64,000 nucleotides of DNA from Pomphorhynchus laevis (GCA_012934845.2 WNNJ02002221.1:1-64000), one strand, 5' to 3'; shown: positions 44,880 through 57,005, counted from the first letter of the stretch. Program-made: numbers and translations. Notes: generated by a model from the sequence alone, not told the origin.

Positions 44880-45835
44880 AAAAGATATGATGACCAATTA
44901 TCCTTATTCATATACATCGTATATTATTTATTAGTCAATTCATTAAAATTGATTTTTATTTAAAATTTTAACTTTATGAAAATATCGATTGCATAAACTC
45001 ATATAATTATTTATTATTTATAATCATTTATCTTCATTTTTAATTTATATAATGTATAAAATAAATATATAAACTCTTTTAGCTGTTTTGATAAATTCTT
45101 GCAAACATTTGATGAAATTCTGTTTTTAAACAAAATTATTAATCAAAATTAAAAATTATTCATGCCGTAGGTCATGTATTACAAAGTCAACATGTGAAAA
45201 ATGTATAAGACGTAAGATGACATCTAATCCTTATTCTGATACATAGTTTATTATCTATTAGTCAATTCATAAAAATTGATTTTTATTTTTAATTTCAGTT
45301 TATAATTTATCTTGATATAAATTATATAAAATCTTATAACAATTATTTATTATTAATTATTTTCTTTATTATTTAACTATTTAACTTTTATTTTGCATTA
45401 TTTTTAATTTGCAATATAAAATACGTAGACTCAGTTAGCTTATTTATTTTTTTCTAATGACTCAAGCGAAATCTACCAAATGGATAATAAACAATATGCT
45501 TTGTATTAGAATAAGTTACACTAAATAATCAAATTTCACCAGAAAAATACGGCATTAGCACGTGTTTGGCCCCACTACTATGTTGGTCCAGAAATGTGGG
45601 CATATAGCTGATAGGAGAGCAGTTCCTCCTGATGATCTTTACTCCTTAGTAGAATACATCGTATATTATTTATTAGTCAATTCATAATAATTAATCTTCA
45701 TTTTACATTTTAGTAACAAATTTTATCGTTATATAAATATAAATTGTATAAAATATTATACTATTTATTACTTACAATTATTTATTTTTAATTTGTATAT
45801 AGTATAAAATATATAGACTTTTTTAGCTGATAAAT
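44880..45835 (+). mobile_element. Penelope-like 3' ends, three decayed copies
   Basis: ATTTATTAGTCAATTCAT..AAATTGA occurs near 44,928, 45,250 and 45,670, as it does at 12,803. TAGACTCAGTTAGCT is at 45,424. A degenerate version of the ribozyme-like block is at about 45,540-45,640 (TTTGGCCCCACTACTATGTTGG through CAGTTCCTCCTGATGA). No RT coding remains. Confidence 0.6.
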
Positions 45836-45839
45836 TACT

Positions 45840-46200
45840 TTAAATTTTTGCAAACATTTGATGGATGAATTCTATCTTTCTCACGACTCGATAAGGGACT
45901 TGGATCAAAGCTGTACCTTGAACTATTCGGGAATTACCAACGGAAAACGGCAGCAGGCGGGTGTAGTGATACTTACAAGTACCCCGTTGTCGTATGTGGT
46001 AAAAAGGTTTAATCAAGTGAACCAAAGGCTGGCGTCTCTGAGACTTTATGTCAAAGAGAGAAAGGGGATAACTGTTACGTGTGCGTATACTACAAACATT
46101 ATCTCGGAATACGCAGTTTTTGTTGGACATCTTCAGGCTCTGCTTGATAGTACTTACTAATACCTTCCATTATGCAAAATTCGAGAACATGAAAAAGGTT
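45840..46200 (+). pseudogene. LINE APE-type endonuclease fragment
   Basis: The plus-strand frame at 45,858-46,160 reads YSGITNGKRQQAGVVILTS, then VNQRLASLRLYVKERK, VTCAYTTN and YAVFVGHLQALL. This is the central part of the apurinic-endonuclease-like domain of LINEs, where a GV.ILTS box precedes the RLASLRL strand and a CAYAP box. Its N terminus (catalytic Glu) and the His-containing C terminus are missing. The family is not assigned. Confidence 0.65.
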
Positions 46201-46689
46201 GTATTTAACTAATTATTCCCCTAAATGGATTACCTGCAAATGGGTTCCGTCACTTAGAATTGGTTAATGGTCATTCATGTCCACAAATAACAGTGGGCAT
46301 GCACTTTCATGCTCCTTGTAAGAACATATTTTATGTACTTTGAAGCTCATAGATTTGCGGGAGATTCACTATCGTAACCTCGGAGGATGTGCATTCACTG
46401 ATACAGATCACACTGAATGCCCTCTTGACTGCCTCAAGACATATGCTTTAGCAATGAGGTGTTTATGCTATTTAAACATCAATTACGGAAAATTTTCGTG
46501 TTGATTATAATAATTGTTGCTCGCCAGAAGATCTTTGGGGCATTGTATTTTTAATATTTGTATAAAACATGTATATTATATTAAAAAATTTAATAACATT
46601 AATCTGAGCAATTTTATTATCACCTTCTGACACTTTTCAGGGATAAGGCATCAAAAGTAGAAAATTTCTGTACAAAAAATCATAAAAGG

Positions 46690-47840
46690 TTCCATTGTAT
46701 GCTTTCCCTAAGTATGCGTTCCTTATCTGGGCTCAAATACCAAAGCCTCGTATCAGGAAGTAAAATTAAAAGTCTATCCATATTATGAGTTAACATCATC
46801 TTACCGAAGTAGTAAATCGACCCATTTTAAGGAATGCCTTGTCGCAACTTCATACGAGAAAACGTGGTAGATGTCTTCACAAGATTCACCACACCGTTGA
46901 CAGCGACAGTATTCCGGTATCGTATGACAATGGATTTGGACAAGACAAAACTTGTCGTGATATCCGTAAGTCGACGCTCTCACAATATACGCTTAATCTT
47001 TAGAATAGGGATTCTTCCATGCAATTTGTACTAACGTCGGTGATGCTAATAAACACGAATCTACATTATCAATTTTAAATTTATTAATTATTGGCATAAG
47101 TCGCAATGCTGTTGTAATCTGGAATTTTAATTTTGCCTGAATTTAGAAAGATAAAGGTTCAATATTAGTAATCACTGAAATTAAAAAAATCCGTGTTTTC
47201 AGAGAAAGACCACAAATTCGTTTGAGAAAGCCCCGTTATCAATTACACTAAATTTATCCGGCCGCAGGCCGGATAATGTTTTCCCTATCTGGGCTCAGAT
47301 ACCAAAGCCTCGTATCATGAGGTAAAATTAAAAGTCTATCCATATTATGAGTTAACATCATCTCACCAAAGTAGTAAATCGACCCATTTTAAGGAATGCC
47401 TTGTCGCAACTTCATACGAGAAAACGTGGTAGATGTCTTCACAAGATTCACCACACCGTTGACAGCGAGAGTATTCCGGTATCGTATGACAATGGATTTG
47501 GACAAGACAAAACTTGTCGTGATATCCGTAAGTCGACGCTCTCACAATATACGCTCAATCTTTAGAATAGGGATACTTCCATGCAATTTGTACTAACGTT
47601 GGTGATGCTAATAAACCCGAATCTACATTATCAATTTTAAATTTATTAATTATTGGCATAAGTCGTAATGCTGTTGTAATCTGGAATTTTAATTTTGCCT
47701 GAATTTAGAAAGATAACGGTTCAATATTAGTAATCACTGAAATTGAAAAAATCCGTGTTTTCGGAGAAAGACCACAAATTCGTTTGAGAGAGCCCCGTTA
47801 TCAATTAGACTAAAGTTATCCAGTCGCAGGCCCTGTCAAA
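46690..47840 (-). repeat. Tandem 562-bp duplication of a LINE C-terminal fragment
   Basis: The minus-strand frames at 46,801-46,983 and 47,363-47,545 start exactly 562 bp apart and differ by two residues. They contain CQRCGESCEDIYHVFSYEV, close to the C..C....E...H....C zinc motif after the RT of many LINEs. The last Cys is replaced. The non-coding remainder (for example ATTATCAATTTTAAATTTAT) is repeated too. The second unit ends near GGCCGCAGGCC/CAGTCGCAGGCC. Confidence 0.75.
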
Positions 47841-48046
47841 TAAGAAATTCCGTGAATGATCATAGGTGACAGCATTATCGAAAAATATCGTAAGGCGCCA
47901 TCAAACAAAAGCCTACATAACTGTGGAATACTGCATCGCCATTAATATCTTGATTACTTTGGCTTGCAAATGTTCCCCTAAACACCAAGAAATTGATAAT
48001 AGTACGCCCAAATATTTGGAAGATTTACAGAATTTAATAAAACAAC

Positions 48047-50060
48047 AACAATAATTTATTTAAAGTGGCAAATGCGTGCCAACTGTACGCTTATAAGTCC
48101 ACTAAACTAAAAAAACACAGTAAAAGTCATACAGATAAATTTAGTAAATTGTTTAAATGTAATCGGATTTGGCGTTTGAAACACACCATTGAGGTTGATT
48201 GGCGTATATGAATGGGCAGATGATTCCACGAGAGAAAAGCAGCCACATCAAATGAGCGGAAGCCAAAAGAGGGAGATTAGTTTGAGACATGTAAAAGAAG
48301 GGAATTACGAGAACGCAAGGAACAGTAAACAGGACGAGAAATGTCGAGAAAAGGAAGGTTGAGAAATGAAGGGGTATGTGAAGTTATAAGGCGCAAAGTA
48401 ATGATAAGAAGACGAATTTGAACACGGCATAAAATGGTAGGCCAATTGAGAGAAACAAGATGGTGGGATGTATGATCAAAACGACGAAGACGGAGGAGAA
48501 CTCGGACGACTGCGTTGATGATGTGTTGTAAAGGAAGACTAGTGGATTTAGGTGAATTGGAAAATAGACTAAGACAGTAATCAAGTCTTTAGAAAACGAG
48601 AGAAGATATGAGAGTCATACATGAAGGGAAATCGATCAATCTACGAATTTGACGGAAGTTGCGGAGAATCAAGGTATATGAGCGTACTTTATCTCTAAAG
48701 AACGGTTTAAGTGAAGTCGGTTGTCAAAATGAAAACCTAGGAAAACGAGATTGTTAACGATAGGGAGAATCGTTGAATTTAATGATACGGAGGGAAGTTC
48801 TACGCCGAAGCGTCGAGGAAGGATCCACATTATTTTGGATTTATTAGGATTCAGTGTAAGACGAATAGAAGAAAGCTGATTGAAAATTTATGCAAGACGG
48901 TTGGAAGCAGAAACACTAAGATCATGAATTAGTATAAGCAGGTGCGTGAGCATAGATGAGAATGTCATCAGCATATTACATAACATGGAAGTTAAATATA
49001 TGAGAAATAGAAGACAAATCACCGAGAAGAGAGAAAAGGAAAGTGCCTAATATAGAGCCTTGTGGAACACCGGACGGGATGAAAGAATGATAGGAAAGAG
49101 AAGACTTAGAACAACCGCGAAAAGTACGGTTTGATAGATATGAATGAAACCAAGCTATAGTGGGTAAAGAGAGGCCATAATCATGACGAAAACGATGGAG
49201 AAAAATCGATTGATCGACGATGTCAAAAGCAGATGAGAAATCAAGAGAAACTATAACACTACATAATTTTTGATCGCGAGAGATAAGTAAGTCGTTATAA
49301 ACTTTAAGACAGACAATTTCAGTAGAGTGATTAGAGCGAAAAGCAGCTTAGAAGGGCTGAAACAAGTTGGAAGAAAATAGATATGCATTAATTTGCTTGA
49401 AAACAAGACGCTCAAGGAGTTTGGAGAGGGTTGGGAGAAGTGAGATATGACGATACGAAGATGGTAGTGAGGGGTCGAGAGATAGCTTGTTTAGGAGATT
49501 ACGAACAGTGGCGCATTTCCAGTTGGAAGGAAATGTGTGGCTACGAATAGACAAGTTGAACAATGTGGTTAGTAAGGGTGAGATATATGAACAGATATTT
49601 TTAAGCAAGTGAGTGGGAATTGGGTCAGAAGGAGATGTTTTATTAGGTCATAACAGAAGAACCGAAGAAACTTCATCAGGCGAAACGGGAATATGGTGGA
49701 ATAGCTCTGAGATAGAAGTATTCCGAGATAAGAGAGGATACAATGGGCATATGGGTAGAATAGAAAGTAAATTAGATAGCTTAGATTGTAGATAAGAAGA
49801 AAATTCATCAGGGGTAGAAAATTCATCATGTTACAAGGGGTAGATGATTTTGAAAGAATTGAGTTTAAGATTTTTTAATGAGATTTAGAGTTGGAAGAGG
49901 ACTCGAGTTGATTTCGCTAAAAGAAAGTACGCTTAGTACGCATAAGAATGAGATGGGAACAGCGAAGAGAAAGATAGGAAGCACGGAGATTTGGAGTGAG
50001 TGAATTTGGAGAATGTTTTGGAGACGTTTTAGACGTTTTGGAGAACGTTTTAGCGAACGT
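48047..50060 (-). mobile_element. CR1/Jockey-type LINE, most complete copy (RT to 3' end)
   Basis: Minus strand, 5' to 3': LMRTKRTFFSEINSS (endonuclease-RT linker); SHTFPSNWKCATVRNLL with SYRHISLLPTLSKLLERLV (49,480-49,400); VSLDFSSAFDIVDQSIF (motif A, about 49,250-49,200); SGVPQGSILGTFLFS (motif B, about 49,080-49,035); MYYADDILIYAHAP (motif C, about 48,985-48,940); LVFLGFHFDNR; and a C-terminal domain to AAPLSWN. Most of this is readable with a few stops, and the catalytic Asp residues are present. The 3' UTR has a GCGTAC/GTGCGC-type hairpin and a TAATAAT-like tail at 48,047-48,070. The endonuclease is absent (5' truncation). Confidence 0.85.
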
Positions 50061-50625
50061 TTGGAGAACTGTTTGGAGAATAGGCGCTTCATTGTAAAAT
50101 AATCGATCTCTATTGCATAGTTTGCCTGCTCGTCTAAACTTGACCACTGTTGTTTCCCACATTCACTTTAAGAAAATTTTTCTCGCAGTACGATGATAAT
50201 TCTTTTGAAGATTTCTGAGCTTCATCGATTGATGTCGTAATAATGAGCAAATCATCTGCGAATAAAATAGTTTTGTTAGATGGAACAAGTATTTCTATTG
50301 CGTATATTTCTATTGTGGTTCAAGTATTTCTATTTGCAAAGGACTCAAAGGATCATCTTGAAGAGCTCCTTTATTTTGGGTGAGCGTTAACGAGTAAATT
50401 AACCTGTCAAATATTTTAAAATTATTTAGTTCTAAAATTCTTTGCAAAGTTCTTAAAAAGTTCCAAGTAATTGAATAATGCGAGTTCAACAGACACAACA
50501 GACAAGTCCAAGCACCATATTATTTGTAAATAATTTAAAGGAGTGATTGAGAATTGTAATGTCTCTGTAATTATCAGGACTAATATAATCCCCAGACTAT
50601 GTAAGTCCTGATAATTACATAGCAT
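50060..50625 (-). pseudogene. RT fragment of another LINE family
   Basis: Minus strand: LTQNKGALQDDPLSPL (motif B, GVLQGDPLSP in active RTs; about 50,390-50,345), TILFADDLLIITTSIDEAQ (motif C, about 50,275-50,215), then YCEKNFLKVN and VVKFRRAGKLCNRD..FYNEAPI (thumb start, about 50,150-50,080). FADD and the KxVxFRRxG phrase separate it from the CR1 element it abuts at about 50,060. Stops and frameshifts show that it is dead. Confidence 0.7.
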
Positions 50626-50779
50626 TTAGAAGAAATTTCAAACGTTTCACATGATGTAATAAGAAATTGAATTGACAACTGTAAAAATAAGTATATTGTA
50701 CTATCGATAAAAGGTTAGATTCAATCTTCAAGTTAGATAGAATATTGTCAGGACGTATACATTAAATCTACAAACATTT

Positions 50780-51310
50780 TTGTACTCGGTTGAAACATCA
50801 TCATCTCAAGCATTGGGCAAAGTGTGCGTTTCGACAAAGAGAAACACCATCCATACCTGTGCTTAACAGAGTTGAAATAATGCGATCACCACGAATAAAG
50901 TAAAGTTTCGTACCATCTAAAGCTTTCTCTTCTTAATTGCCTAAGTTTATATTGTTTGGTTCTATCCTCTTTGGATAGATCACGTTGTATGTAATACCCG
51001 AGTAACAGTCAATTTTCTTAAGTCCCTGAGATAAGATAAGTATATTTGCTACAATGCGGTAGTCAAAGATTAAGCGGAGCAGAGGCAGGGCATCTGAATT
51101 CTTTGTTTTCAATCTTCTTAAAATATCATGTTTCGATTCAGATTTAGTAAGCCAAATATCTTGTAAAAGGGTAGGCACAACTGACATGTCGTCGGAAGAT
51201 TAAGGAAGTCCCTTAATAATAATGTTCCGATCCCTCGATGATTTATCTTTTATCACTTTTAACATGACAGACGCATTGAGTGTATTACGTTTTTAGAGCA
51301 TAATCAATCT
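50780..51310 (-). pseudogene. DNA polymerase theta/nu-like (family A) gene fragment
   Basis: The minus-strand frame 50,933-51,187 reads ESKHDILRRLKTKN..LPLLRLIFDYRIVANIL, which matches the S..DVL..L...HPLP..IL..R...K segment at the start of the polymerase domain in POLQ/POLN and bacterial Pol I. It then runs into IYPKRIEPNNINLGN, resembling IYP..TATGRI..TEPN.QN with the TATG part missing. A stop follows, then GDRIISTLLSTG and GVSLCRNAHFA, which may correspond to the S.R.AF box. It is not a transposon RT. It is best explained as a broken exon or pseudogene of a repair polymerase. No other exons were recognised nearby. Confidence 0.55.
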
Positions 51311-51699
51311 CGTACTTAGTGTTGAAGATGATAGTCGGCATATATGACGGACTACTATTGTTAACTGGCAATTAAGAATGCTATATGCTATGTTGATTAA
51401 ACACATATGTTTCTATAAGAGACGTTCAACTTCTGTTTATAAAAACCATTGCTCATGCATTTCCTTCAAATTTCTTACCGTACTCAAATCACTCGCTTAT
51501 AAAATACCAAGATCCCTATACTCATTGACTATATATATCAAACTGTAAAGAAGATATGTAAGGTTTAAGCAAGTTTAAAATCAAATTGTAAAGCTTTAAT
51601 TTATGATTGACTTTTTGAAAATGAAAATACTATTTTAATTGATTTAAAATTGGTTGGAACACATATTTGGAATAATTATGAGTTTGAACACATAATTAT

Positions 51700-52330
51700 A
51701 AGTCGAACACTTAAAATTGGAACCCATTTTATTTGTCTAAAAATAGATCCCTTCCTTTAAATAATTTTGATTTATTAAAATATTTACGGATTCTAATAAT
51801 TCAATTTTATCCATATATCTATATTTACTTGCTGGTTTAATTTTTATTAGATAGGCGTTAAAATTATTATAGCATATATATGTATATTTTTCCGAATATA
51901 AGATTAATTAATTTCTCTAATGCATCTTTAATATCTGCTAAATCTAGATTTGTATAAAGCGTACTAAAATCGTATTTATTTTTTAAAAATTTATTCCTTT
52001 TGTGTTTTTTGAAGATTCTTGTGTAGAATTAATACTGAAATACTGTTTTATACCAGTATTAATTTCAATTACCTTACAATATTTCTTGAAGTGTGTTTTA
52101 ATTACTTTAAGTATTTTATTCATTTAGACCGAAAGCGGTTTTAGTGTATATTTAAAAGCACTACATTGGAATTTTATGTAATTTTGGATTCCAATATAAT
52201 ATAGGTATAGTTTTATTATATGATTCAACCTTTATATCCTTTGTATTCAATTAAGAACAATGATTTGTAATAATTGTTTCTAAACTTAAATCACTACGTT
52301 TATGTGCAGAACGCTATAACATCACAACAG
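51700..52330 (-). pseudogene. Penelope-like RT, N-terminal half
   Basis: Minus strand: YDFSTLYTNLDLADIKDAL (about 51,985-51,930) is Penelope RT motif A, with the catalytic Asp in FDFSTLYTN. Downstream, WIKLNY and LFKGRDLF-like words match the frameshifted region at 1.97-2.1 kb. It breaks off just before motif B. The 52,080-52,330 part matches 2,170-2,340. It is 3'-truncated relative to the left copy. Confidence 0.7.
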
Positions 52331-52399
52331 GCACAAACAGTCATCTGTTGACGACTGATGAAACTCAGTCATTAAGTTATGTACTTAATTTTTTGTGGA

Positions 52400-53940
52400 A
52401 AACGTGAATTTAATAGACAGTAGATGTTTAAGTTGTTTAAATCGTTTAGTTACGACTTTTTCAGAGATGTAGACAACGAACATTTAGACGACACGTCTAG
52501 AAAGTTATCCCAAAGTCAATAGAACTACTAGGTTATTTTGATAATAAACCTAATAAATTCTAACGATAATAATATGTCAATTAAAAAAAGCTCAGAATCC
52601 ACACATCGTCATAAAACAAGCGGACAAAGGTGTAAGATCTGTTGTCTAGTTAAGGACGATCACATTAAGAAAGCTAATCGCCAAACAGCAGATCGAACTA
52701 CTTACCAACGCATAATTAAACTACAAGTGGATATTATTACATCTAATTTCAATCAAACACTGGCTCGCACAGTTTAACTGTGAGGTCGTAACAAAAGGCT
52801 TTCATGTATCTACATTATATCCTTCAACCTTTGTTATGGAACATGGTATATATCTTTCCATCACGGATGATATGTTGAGAAAACGCGAGGAGTTGAAAGT
52901 AACCATACCACTATCGTATATAATAAGGAGTTTGGATGCTACATCCTTATATACATCAATAGAAAATTTAGATAATGCGTTATCCATGAGAAATGAGTCG
53001 AATGCTTTCAACTAGGACAACGTCATATTGATCGTGTATGTTAAACGTTTTTGAGTTCAATGACAGGTTACACGTACAATGTAAAAGAATCGCAATGAGT
53101 ACTCTAGTAGCTCCAACTTGTAAAATAAGAGATTATATTGAGAATCAACCAATTAAACAGTCTGTCTTGTTAAGATATATTGACGGCATTTTAATAGTAT
53201 GGCCGGATAATTTAGAATCTATGTATATGTTTGTAATGGAATGAATCATTTGGTTTATTTTGGTACTGAAATATTCTAAGATTAAAATGGAATGATCCAA
53301 ACAGCGGTACATCGCATAGACGATAATCAAAGTAGGATACTCCATTCGAGTAGCATCCATCCTGCTAAAGTGAAGTGTAACTTGAAATGTAATGAATTTC
53401 TATGAATACAGAAAATATGTAGCAGTCCAAATGATTATTTCGCAAAAGAAAAGTTAAACTTCAAGGTTTATTAATGCTACGGTGCTGAATAACAACACAA
53501 TTAAATAGAATACCTAAGCTTTAAATGAAGGATTTGTTATCCTTAAAATGTAAAAACCTTTGATATAAAGATAGAATACAATCCGACGTTGTCATTAATA
53601 CATCATGATGTAACAAATGTTAAGGATAAAGTAACAAAACGAAAGATCTTAACATTGTGTTTCAGAAAACATAAAAATGCTATAGTTACATCAAAATTAA
53701 AAACAGCAAACAAAGCAGATATCTTTGAAATAGGAAAAATGCATTTGACCAACCTCGCAGTTTATCTTGTTGGTTGACGAAGAAGGCACAACACTTAAAT
53801 AATCCCAAGACTGCATTACGATTTAATGTCTAAGGCGTAAACAATTGTGATGTTTCAGACTGCATTTTGGAATGTGAAGATGATAACAACATGTTGGACA
53901 TACTAGCCTCTCAACATTTTTCGTATTAACCGGACTGTAG
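52400..53940 (+). mobile_element. Second, divergent Penelope-like element
   Basis: Plus strand across frameshifts: HRHKTSGQRCKICCLVKDD (about 52,595-52,660), SLDATSLYTSIENLDNAL (motif A, about 52,930-52,985), SVLLRYIDGILIVWPDN (motif C, about 53,160-53,215; YIDD changed to YIDG), SRILHSSSIHPAKVKCNL, then KIEYNPTLSLIHHDVTNVKD (about 53,570-53,630). The motif wording follows Penelope RTs rather than LINEs, yet differs from the 1.4-kb family. The altered catalytic Asp and the stops make it inactive. Confidence 0.65.
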
Positions 53941-54139
53941 TGGAGCTGTTTCACATTCGTGATAAAGCTCACTTCACGCTAACGCTTTTCGATATACTGT
54001 GCTAAAACAAGGATTTCGTTCCACAGCGCACATAAAGCAACGCGAGCAATATTGGATCGGGCAATTGGTGACTAACTAACAACTAAATAACGATCGCTAT
54101 CAATATCATTCATCGCAGAATAATTACTGGGAAAGACAC

Positions 54140-54845
54140 ATTATGCTAATTGTCAACAACTTGGCTTCAATTTTGACAACAAACTTTCACTTAAACCTTT
54201 CGTTAGAGATAAAGTACGCTCATATACCTTGATTCTCCGCAACTTCCGTCAAATTCGTAGATTGATCGATTTCCCTTCTTGTATGACTCTAATATCTTCT
54301 CTCCTTTTTTCTAGACTCGATTATTGTCTTAGTCTATTTTCCAACTCACCTAAATCTACTCTTCTTCCCCTACAACGCATTGTCAACGCAGCCGTCCGAA
54401 TTATCCTCCGTCTTCGTCGTTTTGATCATACATCCTACCATCTTGCTTCTCTCGATTTGCCTACAATTTATTGTCGTGTTCAAATTCGTCTTCTTATCGT
54501 TGCTTTCCGCCTTGTAACTTTTCATACCCCTTCATTTCTCAACCTTCCTTTTCTTGATAATTCTCGTCCTGTTTACTGTTCTTTGCGTTCCTGTAATTCC
54601 CTTCTTTTACATGTCCCAAACTACTCTACCTCCTTTGGACTCCGCTCCTTCCTGGTGGCTGCTCCTCTATCATGGAATCATCTGCCCATTCATATACGCC
54701 AATCAACTTCCCTGCAGTGCTTCAAACGACAAATCCGATCCCATTTTAACAATTTATCCGCTTGACTTTTTCATTTTTGTTTGTGGACTTGTAAGCGTAC
54801 AGCTTGTACGCATTTGCCACATTAAATAAATTTGTATTATTATTA
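54140..54845 (+). mobile_element. CR1/Jockey-type LINE, 3' end
   Basis: The plus-strand frame 54,229-54,765 encodes the post-RT domain: SRLDYCLSLFSNSPKST, LQRIVNAAVRIILRLRRFDH, RSFLVAAPLSWNHLPIHIRQ, FKRQIRSHF. It is followed by a 3' UTR with the hairpin GCGTAC-AGCTT-GTACGC (about 54,793-54,810) and a TATTATTATTA-type tail ending near 54,845. Upstream it reaches only LSIVNNLASIL..NF. It is severely 5'-truncated, as is usual for LINE insertions. Confidence 0.8.
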
Positions 54846-54849
54846 AGTA

Positions 54850-55640
54850 ATTGTTTATTTCTCCGTAACTCCTTCAATGAATTTAGTACCTTGATATCGA
54901 CATTTGACGCAGTTGTATTACAAGTCGTCATGTAGTTATCGTAACTGTTAATTATGCGATTTGAAATGATAGTCGTGTAAGATAAGTGCACACGAGTAAT
55001 TCTATTACGAATAAAGATCTGTATGGTATAAAAGTCATGAGATCAACTGTCGAGTGCATCCGAATTATTGAACCCGATTACAGATATTAAATATATATGT
55101 ATTTACTGGGATTTAATCATACTATTGAGCATTTTTTGAAATGGTTAATTCATTTCTCATTGAAAACTTAAGCGCTTCTCTATTACTCACCTATTGGTTT
55201 GTTACCCAAATACGATCAGCGATTATAGACATTTGTATTATTATTTATTATTAACTAGGTGAATTATTATATGAATAATTTAAAATGTTTGTTTATATCG
55301 AAACAAACATTTACGCAAAAGCTTTGTTTACAAATATGGAAATGTGTAAATAAAAAATGAACAAACTATAAATAAAGAAATCTAATGATTTTGCTTCACG
55401 GAAAGCCAACAACGAATTTTAAAATAAAGCCGTTCAATCAAATTAACAACTGATTTTACTCAAACAAAGAATTTTATCAAATGGTATTTTATTATTTTTG
55501 AGATCTGCAGATATTTTATTTTCAATTTTAGAACGTTTCGAATGTCCGAAACGTTTGTAATAAAAGACAAATTTTGTTTTCTTTGGTCTGATTTTATATT
55601 ATATATTATATTGTATTATATATTGTATATTGTATTATAT
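54850..55640. other. AT-rich spacer without recognisable genes
   Basis: A TATAAAAG stretch near 55,026 could be a promoter or LTR remnant, but nothing else supports it. Confidence 0.35.
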
Positions 55641-55752
55641 ATTGTGTCTTGCCACTATAATTCATTAATCTCTGACCAAATATTAATGATTTTCGCGATA
55701 CACCTAATTCTTTTCATTAACAAATGTCAACACATTCAATTATTTTTTAATA
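55641..55752 (+). repeat. 110-bp dispersed repeat, copy 1 (copy 2 at 57,047-57,158)
   Basis: GTGTCTTGCCACTATAATTC through ACATTCAATTATTTTTTAAT is present here and, with few changes, at 57,047-57,158. Neither copy has coding features. Confidence 0.75.
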
Positions 55753-55789
55753 TATAACAAATATAAATAAATATATATAAGCTATGTAA

Positions 55790-55935
55790 TTCAGACGAGC
55801 TGAATTACACAGCTCGTCTAGGAGTGATAAGGAAGTCTGCTCTGCATGTAATCGAACTCCGGTTTTTGGCAACATTTACAATTATGAAACTGAAGCTTAT
55901 TAGCTCCCGAATCACAGTTTAACACATTATGCGAT
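55790..55935 (+). repeat. Family 2 ribozyme-repeat fragment
   Basis: CAGCTCGTCTAGGAGTGATA is the III'-GTC-I block of family 2, followed by its downstream words (GGAAGTCTGCTC, ATCGAACTCCGG, GCAACATTTACAATTATGAA). The CGAAAC and CTGATGAG blocks are missing. A small hairpin, ACGAGCTG/CAGCTCGT, has formed at the break. Confidence 0.65.
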
Positions 55936-56819
55936 TAAATTATATATAATATCAATTACTAAATATATACATTACTTCGACTACACTTATAAAATTCTAG
56001 AGGAAGTTACGCCAGCATTTGATCTTCGTTATGAACTTTTTAACAAATCGAGAATCACCAGCATGTGTAATCCGTTATGCCTAATATTAAGATGTACACT
56101 AAGTTGAATTTGATAGTCGTTAATTTGACTAATCAAATGTCCAACGAAATCTAATATTTTTATTAACGAAATCTAATATTTTTATTTATATAGGGATAAA
56201 TACTCATATCTGTTTTTCCCGATAATAAAAATCTTTGTGTATAAAAATACACTATTTAATATCTTTTTTATATTTGGCTCTTTCCCATGTACGTTAAACG
56301 CCTATTTTTGGACCTTACATATCAGAGTGAACTTTTGAGACAGCCATGATGATTTGTCGTTTATGCTTGCGTTCGTAATTAAATTTTTTATCCCTTTAAA
56401 GAACTTGTAAACTAATGCTGCTTTGATAAGTTTTGACTTCAAATACTGTTAGCCAATGCCTTAGGATTTCACTGATTATAAAAAGATGTTTTTAAAACAT
56501 TTATTTATTAACGCAGAAACACGTTAATTAACATGGATATTTGGGTTATATTAATGGTAAATAGAAACTGTTGATTTAAAAAATATATACTGTCTTTTAT
56601 TTATTTTGACTATTAAGAAATAGGATATTCAAGGCATTATAATCATTTTGCATGACCATTTAATTACAGCTAAGTATTAGTAGCTTACCCTTTCAAATTT
56701 CTATAAACTATACCTAATCTGTATTGAATGACACATAATCATATATAATATACTTGCCTATATATGCATATGATAGCCGATCGGATCATTTCAAGTATTT
56801 GACGGACATCTGAAGGCAA

Positions 56820-57005
56820 AAGTATTTGATCCCATAAAAGTTTACATTAAGCCTTTTAATACTTAATACTTAATAATTAAGTATTTGATCCCATCTGAAG
56901 CCACTGGGATCAAAAGAGGTTGACTGAAAATACTTAATATTAAATAATTAAGTATATGATCCCATCTGAAGCTACTGGGATCAAAAAAGGTTGACTGAAA
57001 ATTTC
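56820..57005 (+). repeat. 71-bp tandem repeat with GATCCCA/TGGGATC hairpins
   Basis: GATCCCATCTGAAG begins at about 56,887 and 56,958. Each unit closes a hairpin with TGGGATCAAAA and then GGTTGACTGAAAAT. A third, partial unit is near 56,828. No coding role is seen. Confidence 0.65.

Noticed and set aside
49660-49690. TCATCAGGCGAAAC, which looks like hammerhead boxes side by side
   Set aside because: It lies inside LINE coding sequence (minus strand VSPDEVSS) and has no flanking helices.
49569-50162. Several minus-strand frames with Ser/Lys-rich repeats (SKTSKTSPK)
   Set aside because: They are frameshifted linker and 5' parts of the CR1-type LINE plus an AACGTTTTGGAGA-like slippage repeat, not separate genes.
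52352-52375. GACTGATGAAACTCAGTC near the second Penelope element
   Set aside because: It is only a short hairpin; CTGATGA and GAAAC overlap and no stem II or cleavage site can be placed.
55026-55090. TATAAAAG as an LTR promoter
   Set aside because: No paired LTR, primer-binding site or element ORF adjoins it.
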